From: Marinoscillum sp. 108 | Lineage (GTDB): Bacteria > Bacteroidota > Bacteroidia > Cytophagales > Cyclobacteriaceae | Assembly: GCF_902506655.1 (NCBI RefSeq) | Contig: NZ_LR734808.1 | Span: 310,001-374,000, forward strand | Direction of reading: 5' to 3' | Length of the DNA stretch: 64,000 nucleotides | Shown: positions 43,752 to 51,096 of the stretch, piece by piece | Layout of the letters: every line of letters starts with the position of its first letter | Position numbering within the stretch: position 1 is the first letter of the stretch | The notes under the pieces: model-generated | Databases searched by the model: none | What the model saw: only the letters and a program-made list of their open reading frames with translations | Told to the model about the DNA's origin: nothing | Program-made: the position numbers and the translations under genes

Positions 43752-44621
43752 TCATTTATTTTCAAGAAGTTGAACTTTCCCTTTGAGCTCTGAATTTTCA
43801 ATTTCGAGTTGATTCATACGCTTGTTCATATCGATCATATACAGCGTTAGTTCCTCGATTTTTTGAAGCAGTTTATTATCCATATCGGCTACATTTAAGT
43901 CATTCTCACGAAATTCATCAGCTGAGGGCAAATCTGGAAGGTGCTTGTTTAGTCTCACGAATTTTTCTACTTCGTCTAAAGATTTCAATTCATAACCATC
44001 TTCGAACACCCAGTCTGCTGCATCTGTCATGGATACTTTAACTTCTTTTGCCCAAATAGTTCCGTTTACCGAAAGCTTGTTATTCGGGCTATCCACACCT
44101 ATTCCAACATTGCCATCATTTCTAAAGAAAACTAATCTTTTGTCACTATATATACTGACACCCTGGTTTTGATCGGTTGGGGTGTAAATCCTAACTTCAC
44201 TAGGTACACTTGAATATTCAGAGAAAGCCAATATATGATTTCCTGATTCAACAGGGTTATATCCAATTAAGTTACTTACTCCTCCTCCAGACCTTTCTCC
44301 TCTAATAAATTGATTGTTTTTGATTAAAATGTTTCCGTTAAATATTGCATTGTTCTGGACATAGAGATCACCTCCTCCAGTTCCTATAATTGTAGGTCCC
44401 GTTCCGTAATAGTTTAAATGTAATGATTGATTAGCAGGACTATCGAAATGCTTAGAGTATATTATCCCCCAATTATCCGAATCTCTAAATACGTTTAATC
44501 GTCCACTTTTTATATTGACCTTGTCAGTTGTGTTTAATGTGCCTGATAGATCTTCCGTAAATTGTGCTTGGGCAATATAAACAACGCCTAAGGTGAGAAT
44601 TAGTGTTAATAATTGTTTCAT
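43752..44621 (-). CDS. Fibre-like secreted protein, array member 1
   Basis: A 289-residue protein; the ATG at 44621 begins a signal peptide (MKQLLTLILTLGVVYIAQAQ). It has a beta-rich N-terminal part, an NVGIGVDSPNNKLSVNGTI segment (the GxxGIGTxxPxxKLxVNGT motif of phage-fibre-like repeats), a conserved domain running WVFEDGYELKSLDEVEKFV / KHLPDLPSADEF, and a C-terminal leucine/isoleucine heptad coiled coil ([21 protein letters not shown]). This member has the most diverged C-terminal domain of the six. Trimeric fibre-like structure is inferred. First (leftmost) of the array on the map. Confidence 0.82.
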   Translation of the reverse strand: MKQLLTLILTLGVVYIAQAQFTEDLSGTLNTTDKVNIKSGRLNVFRDSDNWGIIYSKHFDSPANQSLHLNYYGTGPTIIGTGGGDLYVQNNAIFNGNILIKNNQFIRGERSGGGVSNLIGYNPVESGNHILAFSEYSSVPSEVRIYTPTDQNQGVSIYSDKRLVFFRNDGNVGIGVDSPNNKLSVNGTIWAKEVKVSMTDAADWVFEDGYELKSLDEVEKFVRLNKHLPDLPSADEFRENDLNVADMDNKLLQKIEELTLYMIDMNKRMNQLEIENSELKGKVQLLENK

Positions 44622-44715
44622 TCTGATAGTGATTTTCGAATTTTGAAGCATGATAACAAGCTAGTAGGTATGCGCTAGGAGTTTGGCAGGTGCCGATTGG
44701 TTTTGTTCTGATTTT

Positions 44716-45657
44716 TTATTCGTTTTCAAGGCGATTAACCTTTTCTTTAAGTTCTTTGATTTCTTTATTCTGTTCAATGAGATAAAGTGTCAATTCCTCA
44801 ATCTTCTGAAGCAGTTTTGCGTTCATCTCCCCTAGATTTATCCCGTTCTCAGTTACTTCGGCCTCACTTGGGATTTCAGGGAGATGACCTTTATCATAAA
44901 TATATTGCTCCACTTCTTCGAGAGTCAAGAGGTCATAACCATTATCAAAAACAAAATCAGGCCAAGCGCTCGTGTTTTCTACTTTCACTTCTGTTGAACC
45001 GATAGTCCCGTTAACGGCAAGTTGATAGCCAAAAGTATTAGCTGTTCCAATCCCCACAGTGCCATCATGATTTATTCTCATGCGCTCTACTTGTTCCCCA
45101 CCAGAATGTGTTGTGAAAGCCAAGCCGACACTAGTAGCCCAGCCTCCGGTCAGTAATCCTCTGATTTCTGCCCTGTAATTGTGATTGTCGTCCCTGTTGC
45201 TGAATTTTATTGTGCTTATAACGGCATTAAGATCGTTTCCTGTTCCTCCATAATAAGTAGAACTAGAAAGCCTAAGTGTAGGATTTGAACCCACTAAATG
45301 GAGCTTATCTGATGGTGTGATTGTTCCAATTCCAACATTCCCAGAGTGATTAATTATCATGTCGAAACCTGATCCAAATGTATTGTTGTGAGGCACTTTA
45401 AATCCCAAAAACCCAGTATTATAACCTGTAGCGAAAGATGAAATGTCTGAATGTAGCCACCCCGAACCATTGCTAGGTTTGCTTCTAAATCTAATTGTTG
45501 CTTCTTCACCGGCTATATCATTTTCAACTCTAATGGTATTTGATGTTCCTGAGGTATTCACCGTCAATATCCCATTTATTGTTTGGTTGTCTTGCGCAAT
45601 AGACTGCACTGATAGCATACACAGAATTGTGACAAGTAAAATGCTTCCATATTTCAT
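44716..45657 (-). CDS. Fibre-like secreted protein, array member 2
   Basis: A 313-residue paralogue: signal peptide (MKYGSILLVTILCMLSVQSIAQ), beta-rich head (VNTSGTSNTIRVENDIAGEE), two GIGT-type motifs, then FDNGYDLLTLEEVEQYIYDKGHLPEIPSEA and a heptad coiled coil ([18 protein letters not shown]). Its C-terminal DNA (44846-44889) is identical to 50113-50156 over 44 bases, while the flanks differ. Function unknown; likely surface fibre. Confidence 0.84.
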   Translation of the reverse strand: MKYGSILLVTILCMLSVQSIAQDNQTINGILTVNTSGTSNTIRVENDIAGEEATIRFRSKPSNGSGWLHSDISSFATGYNTGFLGFKVPHNNTFGSGFDMIINHSGNVGIGTITPSDKLHLVGSNPTLRLSSSTYYGGTGNDLNAVISTIKFSNRDDNHNYRAEIRGLLTGGWATSVGLAFTTHSGGEQVERMRINHDGTVGIGTANTFGYQLAVNGTIGSTEVKVENTSAWPDFVFDNGYDLLTLEEVEQYIYDKGHLPEIPSEAEVTENGINLGEMNAKLLQKIEELTLYLIEQNKEIKELKEKVNRLENE

Positions 45658-46027
45658 AGCTCTAGAATTTAAAATTTGGCATGTCTGCCATCATGTATTT
45701 GGTGTCTAAGATACCAATTATTCCATAGAGTTAAAGTCCCTTGTGAGCGGGTGTCGTGTCCCTAGTCACTTGTAAGTCTCAAGGTTGGATCACATGAGGT
45801 AATGCCCAAATGAAGTGAGACTTTAACCCTTGGTTCAAAGGAACAGGAACTGGATACTGAGGCTGTAACAGTCGGGTGAGGGAGCACACCAACCAACGTC
45901 CACAGGATAGGGAGTGCCAAGTGCCTTTGCAGGAGGTCCAGTTTGAGGGATGCCTGGTTATTGTAGTTGATATAGTCAAACCTGTCGCACCGGTTGGCAT
46001 AATCGCTCATCTACTCGATTATGATCT
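45658..46027. other. Spacer of 370 bp with unidentified GC-rich segment
   Basis: No gene. About 45735-46010 is GC-richer than its neighbours and contains many short purine-rich words and dyads (e.g. GGAACAGGAACTGGATACTG). It looks like structured RNA or a fragment of a larger element, perhaps a truncated group II intron domain I, but no intron end motif or reverse transcriptase is present and the identity is not established. The outer parts hold nothing recognisable. Confidence 0.35.
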
Positions 46028-46849
46028 TTATTGGTTTTCAAGGCTCTGAACCTTTTCTTTCAGTTCTTGATTTTCCAACGTTAATTGTTGAACCTGCTTG
46101 TTTATGTCTATCATGTAAAGCGTTAGTTCTTCGATCTTCTGAAGCAGTTTGGCATCCATTTCTCCGAGATTTATCCCGTTTTCAGTTACTTCTGCTTCAC
46201 TTGGGATTTCAGGGAGATGACCATTTTCGTTTATATGTTGTTCGACTTCTTCAAGGGTTAGAAGTTCATACTCCTTCTCAAAAACAAAGTCTGACCATCC
46301 AATGAGGTCAACTTTCACCTCTTTGGTGTGAACTGTTCCGTTCACAGAGAGTTTGGAGTCAGGGCTAGTTGTCCCAATTCCAACATTACCGGTGTTTGAT
46401 TGAACAATTAAGACGTTTTCTAACTCTTGAGCATTACTGAAAGTTCCTATAGCATTTGTATCGAAGAATCCTTCAGAGTAAATTGTTAGCTTTAAATTGT
46501 TAGCCGAGCTTTCACTTGGTGATTGGTTATCCCAACTTGCAAAGAGATATACAAATGAATTTGAGGAGGGATCAACATAACCATGAAATTTAAGTCGAGT
46601 TGAGATCGAGCTTTCGCCTCTGTAAACAACTTTAGGTTGATTGCCCCAGTCAGCTGCAATATGGTAGATTCCTCCATCTTCAGCCCATCCACCAGAAATC
46701 TGGCACTCAACGCGTATTGCTGCTCCAATTATGAACTTTCCAAGAGCCACTTGTTGATCGCCTGCGGCATTGAAGTTTATCTGTTCTTTATATCGTTGAC
46801 CAAAAACAGTGACAGGTAGTAAGAGTAAAATGAATAACAGTTTTTTCAT
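46028..46849 (-). CDS. Fibre-like secreted protein, array member 3
   Basis: A 273-residue paralogue: MKKLLFILLLLPVTVFGQ, a unique head (QISGGWAEDGGIYHIAADWGNQPK), NVGIGTTSPDSKLSVNGTV, WSDFVFEKEYELLTLEEVEQHINENGHLPEIP and a coiled coil (YMIDINKQVQQLTLENQELKEKVQ). A 71-base block (46197-46267) is identical to 50131-50201 of member 6. It is preceded by repeat R2, whose promoter would start transcription about 70 nt upstream of its ATG. Confidence 0.86.
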   Translation of the reverse strand: MKKLLFILLLLPVTVFGQRYKEQINFNAAGDQQVALGKFIIGAAIRVECQISGGWAEDGGIYHIAADWGNQPKVVYRGESSISTRLKFHGYVDPSSNSFVYLFASWDNQSPSESSANNLKLTIYSEGFFDTNAIGTFSNAQELENVLIVQSNTGNVGIGTTSPDSKLSVNGTVHTKEVKVDLIGWSDFVFEKEYELLTLEEVEQHINENGHLPEIPSEAEVTENGINLGEMDAKLLQKIEELTLYMIDINKQVQQLTLENQELKEKVQSLENQ

Positions 46850-46880
46850 ATTGTTGTAGTTTTGAGGTTCAGAAATTGAT

Positions 46881-47320
46881 CATAACAACCGACTAATAGC
46901 CTCCTATAGCTGTGAGCGGTCTTATACCAAATCTAGCGGATTTTAAGATCTGAACAAACCATTATTGGCTATAGGGGAGGTTATCCGGAAGACGAGGAAT
47001 TTGCTGTTAATTATCAGATGGGTTTGTTGGGGGCATCTCCATAAGATCAGGGCTTTGTCTTACCCTTCGACGGAGCAGGGTTACAAAGCCAACGCATGTC
47101 CACTTGTGGCCTATATCCCGATAGGCGGTTATGAACGGTTGGTTGTCATCCTGAGCCGGCGGTTGCAAACTTCCGTGTCGAAGGATAAAATGATAGTAAC
47201 GACCGACACATAGGAGGCCTGGTGGAAGATTGCTTGACTCGAGGCATCGGGCACTCGCAATAACGAACTGGCCATCATTCAGGGGGGCGTCAGCGTATGC
47301 GGGAATCTCATCGGGGGTGA
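46881..47320. repeat. Long dispersed repeat R2 carrying a promoter
   Basis: A diverged copy of R1, 440 bp, with no gene. The same order of core, GGAGGTTATCCGGAAGA tract, CCCTTCGACGGAGC and CCTGAGCC...GTCGAAGG palindrome (one unit, not two). Its right-hand GCGGGAATC palindrome has lost its left arm (47287-47310). The remaining spacer 47321-47448 shows no gene or element. Confidence 0.72.
46928..46958 (-). promoter_or_regulatory. Bacteroidota promoter in repeat R2
   Basis: Minus-strand TTTG (46955-46958), 19-bp spacer and TAGATTTG (46928-46935), flanked by inverted arms CCTATAGC (46903-46910) and GCTATAGG (46968-46975). It should drive array member 3 (ATG 46849). Confidence 0.75.
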
Positions 47321-47448
47321 ACGGTTATAAAATAATGGCCATTCAGCGCGGGTTTCTGATTCCATTGGGGAGGAGATTAACCTCGTCGGCTTATCTGGTT
47401 GGAAGCAATTTCAATAAAGAGAGAAGTGCTTGTTATATTTCTCTTAGC

Positions 47449-48615
47449 TCATTCTTGCGTACTCATCAATTCAAGCATTTTCTTCTCCAGTTCATTGATT
47501 CGGATATTCGAAGTTTCCAGTTCAGCCATTCTGGCACTCTGCTGTTCCAGTTTTTCTAGCAGCTCAATCTGATAAAGTGTTAGTTCTTCGATCTTCCTCA
47601 AAAGCTTCATGTTCATGTCTCCCAGATCGACTCCTTCGGTCTCCATTTCCTTGGCGGATGGAATTTCAGGTAAGTGCTTATTTGCGATTATATATTCCTT
47701 GGTGTCTTTAAGAGTTCTTAGTTCATAATCCGATTCGAAAACATAGTCAGGGCCATTAACAATCTCAACCTTTATCTCCTCACTTCTGATTTTACCATCT
47801 ACAGTCAGTTTTTCACTTGGGTCAGTGCCAATACCAACATTCCCATTAGCCTTAACTACAAATGCCGTCGTGTTAACAGTAGGATTCACCTGAAGCACAT
47901 CAGGGACACGAATGTAAAACCCATCATGTGGATCATTCCCTTGCACATCAAAAACGATATGTGAGTGAACTGGTCCTTTAAAGAGAATACCACCAGTGCT
48001 ACCCGGGACATCAGTCAATGCAGAAGTGAATCTAGAAATGCTCATCCCTGAATTATCGTCTATACCAAGCCTCAAAGAACCGTTAACGTCAAGTTTGAAA
48101 TCCGGAGAAATTGTCCCAATTCCAATATTTCCTGTACTCCCTGAAATAACAAGATTATTTGCTGTTGATGAATTGCCAAGGGTTAGGTTTTGTCCTGAGG
48201 AGGTAAATATCCTTCCGGGTCTTGATCTGAAATATATTTGATTTTCATATCCAGAGGCGGCATCAATGGTAAATCGATTGTTCATTTCACTCCCTGGTCG
48301 ACCAAAAGTAAATGATCCGGAAACATCTAAAATATGAAGTGGTTCAGTTGGATTTGTTTTACCTATGCCGATATATCCATTACTGGTTATTACTAAGTTA
48401 TGATCGAAACCTCGACCTATTCTTAGAAAGTCACCCGATGCATCATCTTGTATAGTAAAATAATTTGCTCCAGAGAAATCTCCATCAGCATCAAAAAGCA
48501 AGTAATTCTTAACCTTTATGGAGCCTTGAGTAGCATTGTCTCCTGTTGAAGTCCACTGCCCAAATGCTTGATTGACGAATAGGAAAATGATAAGCGCGGA
48601 GAAACTGTTTTTCAT
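47449..48615 (-). CDS. Fibre-like secreted protein, array member 4
   Basis: A 388-residue paralogue, the longest: [20 protein letters not shown], several GIGxxxP-type motifs ([42 protein letters not shown]), the domain [29 protein letters not shown], and a C-terminal coiled coil ([19 protein letters not shown]). More diverged from the others in its C-terminal domain. The extra GIGT motifs suggest extension of a repeated fibre shaft, an inference from motif count only. Confidence 0.83.
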   Translation of the reverse strand: MKNSFSALIIFLFVNQAFGQWTSTGDNATQGSIKVKNYLLFDADGDFSGANYFTIQDDASGDFLRIGRGFDHNLVITSNGYIGIGKTNPTEPLHILDVSGSFTFGRPGSEMNNRFTIDAASGYENQIYFRSRPGRIFTSSGQNLTLGNSSTANNLVISGSTGNIGIGTISPDFKLDVNGSLRLGIDDNSGMSISRFTSALTDVPGSTGGILFKGPVHSHIVFDVQGNDPHDGFYIRVPDVLQVNPTVNTTAFVVKANGNVGIGTDPSEKLTVDGKIRSEEIKVEIVNGPDYVFESDYELRTLKDTKEYIIANKHLPEIPSAKEMETEGVDLGDMNMKLLRKIEELTLYQIELLEKLEQQSARMAELETSNIRINELEKKMLELMSTQE

Positions 48616-48769
48616 GTCTTAATTTTTTGTTAGAATTTCATTTAGGATACTGATATAGAGATTTATGATGTGTGCACTTATGTTTTTCAAGAGGTCGAAA
48701 GTATTAATTGCAGAAGCAGTTGAAAATAGCTCACAAGTACGTTCACTTTATATTTTTTGTTATGATCTT

Positions 48770-49828
48770 TTATTCGGTTTTGAGTTGATCTATTTCGTTT
48801 TTTAAAGCTTCAATCTCAGTTTGCTGAGCTTGAATTTGCTTGCTCTGGTCGATAAGGTAAAGCGTAATCTCTTCTATCTTCTGAAGCAGTTTGGCGTTCA
48901 TTTCTCCGAGATTTATCCCGTTCTCAGATACCTCCGCTTCACTTGGGATTTCTGGAAGATGTTTGTTTTCTGAGATGTATGTTTCTACTTCTTTCAGAGT
49001 TGGTAATTTATAATCATTTGCAAAGACAAAGTCTGACCAACCATTTAAATCAACTCTGACCTCCTTCGTATGAATTGTACCATTTACTGCAAGTTTGGAA
49101 TCAGGAGATTCAGTCCCCAAACCTAAATTCCCATTTGCAAGCATGGTCATTTTTGCATCAGTGAAATTGGACCATTGAAAAAGAGGTCGGGCAGATATTG
49201 CTGAATGAGAACTCCCATTGATTTGTCTAGAGTCAAAAATCATTAATGCATTGCTTCCGTTATCAGTTGATGAGGAGGTTGATGCAGTTAATCTCAGTGC
49301 TAGTCTGTTATCCGACTCATGGAAACCCACTATGGCTGGAATGAATTGTCCACCCGTTCCGGTGTTGTTTTGAATTGTTAAATAGTCAGTAGTAGCATCT
49401 GATACTTTCAATTTAATTAGATGTTCACCACCACTAACCGATTTAGTCAAAATGTCAAGTGAACTTGATGGGCTAGCAACTCCTAAACCTAAATTGCCCT
49501 CATTAGAGAGTGACATTTTAGGTACATAATTACTACTTTCATAATGCTTCCACATGATATGGCTACCATTGTATAATACTTGATAGTAATTTGAACCATT
49601 TGCTTTAAACCTATACCCAATTTCGGGATGAATTGTACCATCGAAAGCCAATGAAACTCCAACGTTACCATTAGCTCCAGAAACACTGTTAATGGTAAGA
49701 GGAGCCCATGTTGCTGATGATCCGATCGCCAACTGACCGGAGGTGTAATTATTTTCATCATTTACCCACTGAGCATGCGCGAAATGACTAAGGGCAATGG
49801 GTATTAGAAGTAGAATTGTTTTTTTCAT
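48770..49828 (-). CDS. Fibre-like secreted protein, array member 5
   Basis: A 352-residue paralogue: MKKTILLLIPIALSHFAHAQ, a variable middle including GAGDQ-free beta-rich repeats (YQVLYNGSHIMWKHY), GLGVASPSSSLDIL and LGTESPDSKLAVNGTI, the domain WSDFVFANDYKLPTLKEVETYI, and a coiled coil (ITLYLIDQSKQIQAQQTEIE). The stretch coding SDFVFxxDY...SKLAVNGTI is nearly identical in DNA to member 6. Own spacer upstream but no repeat seen there. Confidence 0.84.
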   Translation of the reverse strand: MKKTILLLIPIALSHFAHAQWVNDENNYTSGQLAIGSSATWAPLTINSVSGANGNVGVSLAFDGTIHPEIGYRFKANGSNYYQVLYNGSHIMWKHYESSNYVPKMSLSNEGNLGLGVASPSSSLDILTKSVSGGEHLIKLKVSDATTDYLTIQNNTGTGGQFIPAIVGFHESDNRLALRLTASTSSSTDNGSNALMIFDSRQINGSSHSAISARPLFQWSNFTDAKMTMLANGNLGLGTESPDSKLAVNGTIHTKEVRVDLNGWSDFVFANDYKLPTLKEVETYISENKHLPEIPSEAEVSENGINLGEMNAKLLQKIEEITLYLIDQSKQIQAQQTEIEALKNEIDQLKTE

Positions 49829-49940
49829 AATTTGGAAGATTTTGATTGGCGAGCATTACACAATTCAAATACTCATACCGGTAAGAAGCTATTGGCTTTC
49901 TGTTTTGTATTCAGTTTCAATGATGAAAGCCCCTTTTTAA

Positions 49941-50861
49941 TTAATCGCTTGTTTTGGCCTTTTGCTCATTTTTCAGAGTGGTGAGTTCATTTTCTAACCT
50001 TTCTATCTTCTTAGAAAGTTCTTGGGTGTTTTTGTGCTCCTGGATAAGGTGAAGTGTCAATTCCTCAATCTTCTGAAGCAGTTTTGCGTTCATTTCACCT
50101 AAGTTGATCCCATTCTCAGTTACTTCGGCCTCACTTGGGATTTCAGGGAGATGACCATTTTCGTTTATATGTTGTTCGACTTCTTCAAGGGTTAGAAGTT
50201 CGTAATCTTTTTCAAAAACAAAATCTGACCAACCATTTAAATCAACTCTGACCTCTTTTGTATGAATCGTGCCATTTACTGCAAGTTTGGCATCTGGTGA
50301 GGTCGTTCCGATACCTACATCTCCTGTTTGATTGATTAGTAATTTTGTCTGTCCACCAATTAGAAAACCGAGTTTGTGGACTGAACCAGATCCTAGATAA
50401 ACTCCATCTTCATAGGCAAGGAATGATCCCCACGCCCCGTCACCACGTCCTATTTTTATGCCAGTGTTTGAGTTATTTGAATGTACGTGTAGCTTTTCAC
50501 CCCACTGGGTAGATGGAGTAGTTGTACCAATTCCTAGAATTCCGTTTGTATTTAGAAGTACCTTGGTAGTACCGCCTATTAAAAATCCCAAATTATGACT
50601 AGACCCTGAACCTAGATACACAGCATTTTGATAGGCTAAAAATGAACCCGAAGCTCCATCGCCTCGCTCTATCTTAATTCCGTTGTTAGAGTTGGAAGAA
50701 AAAACATGAAGTTTTTCACCCCATTGCCCGCTTGGGTTTGATGTTCCAATACCTACATTCCCATTTGTCTTAAATGTTGTTCCATTTATAGTTTCATCAT
50801 GCTGTGCTTGCGAGGCATAAGTAATCATGATTGCTATAATTAGGAATAATATTTTTTCCAT
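49941..50861 (-). CDS. Fibre-like secreted protein, array member 6
   Basis: A 306-residue paralogue; ATG at 50861 gives MEKILFLIIAIMITYASQAQ. It contains an internal tandem duplication of about 73 residues: QWGEKLHV(F/H)S..SN(N/T)GIKI(E/G)RGDGA..SFLAYQNAVYLGSGS..(N/K)LGFLIGG occurs twice. Then DVGIGTTSPDAKLAVNGTI, WSDFVFEKDYELLTLEEVEQHI and a coiled coil (TLHLIQEHKNTQELSKKIE). It is the first gene read in the array and lies next to repeat R3, whose promoter would give an 80-nt leader. Confidence 0.85.
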   Translation of the reverse strand: MEKILFLIIAIMITYASQAQHDETINGTTFKTNGNVGIGTSNPSGQWGEKLHVFSSNSNNGIKIERGDGASGSFLAYQNAVYLGSGSSHNLGFLIGGTTKVLLNTNGILGIGTTTPSTQWGEKLHVHSNNSNTGIKIGRGDGAWGSFLAYEDGVYLGSGSVHKLGFLIGGQTKLLINQTGDVGIGTTSPDAKLAVNGTIHTKEVRVDLNGWSDFVFEKDYELLTLEEVEQHINENGHLPEIPSEAEVTENGINLGEMNAKLLQKIEELTLHLIQEHKNTQELSKKIERLENELTTLKNEQKAKTSD

Positions 50862-50904
50862 AATCCTTTGTTTAAAATGGTGATTTTGATATTCAGTACT
50901 GATC

Positions 50905-50998
50905 AAACAACCGACTCTCAACCTCCTATAGCTGCAAGCCGCCTTATCCCAAATCTACCAATTTTTACTACCTGAACAAACCATTGTTAGCTATAGGG
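50905..50998. repeat. Short dispersed repeat R3, core only
   Basis: A copy of the promoter core of R1 and R2 with inverted arms CCTATAGC (50925-50932) and GCTATAGG (50990-50997) and the promoter between. The match stops directly after the right arm, so it is the shortest copy and may mark one element border. 50999-51096 has no gene or recognised element. Confidence 0.72.
50950..50980 (-). promoter_or_regulatory. Bacteroidota promoter in repeat R3
   Basis: Minus-strand TTTG (50977-50980), 19-bp spacer and TAGATTTG (50950-50957). It should drive array member 6 (ATG 50861). Confidence 0.75.
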
Positions 50999-51096
50999 CG
51001 TGGCGATTGCTTTGGGGTCGATCTTCCGTGTTGAGTTGTTCTTCCTTTTTTGTCGACTTCTTGGTTTGGGCACGAACAGGAATTTATTCCTTTGCC

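Noticed and set aside
47230-47559. Plus-strand open frame in and after repeat R2
   Set aside because: Overlaps the 3' end of array member 4 in the opposite direction; no domain or signal; chance frame in repeat DNA.
40847-50998. Integron cassette array
   Set aside because: No integrase and no convincing attC pair with matching core sites were found; the spacers share promoters and palindromes instead.
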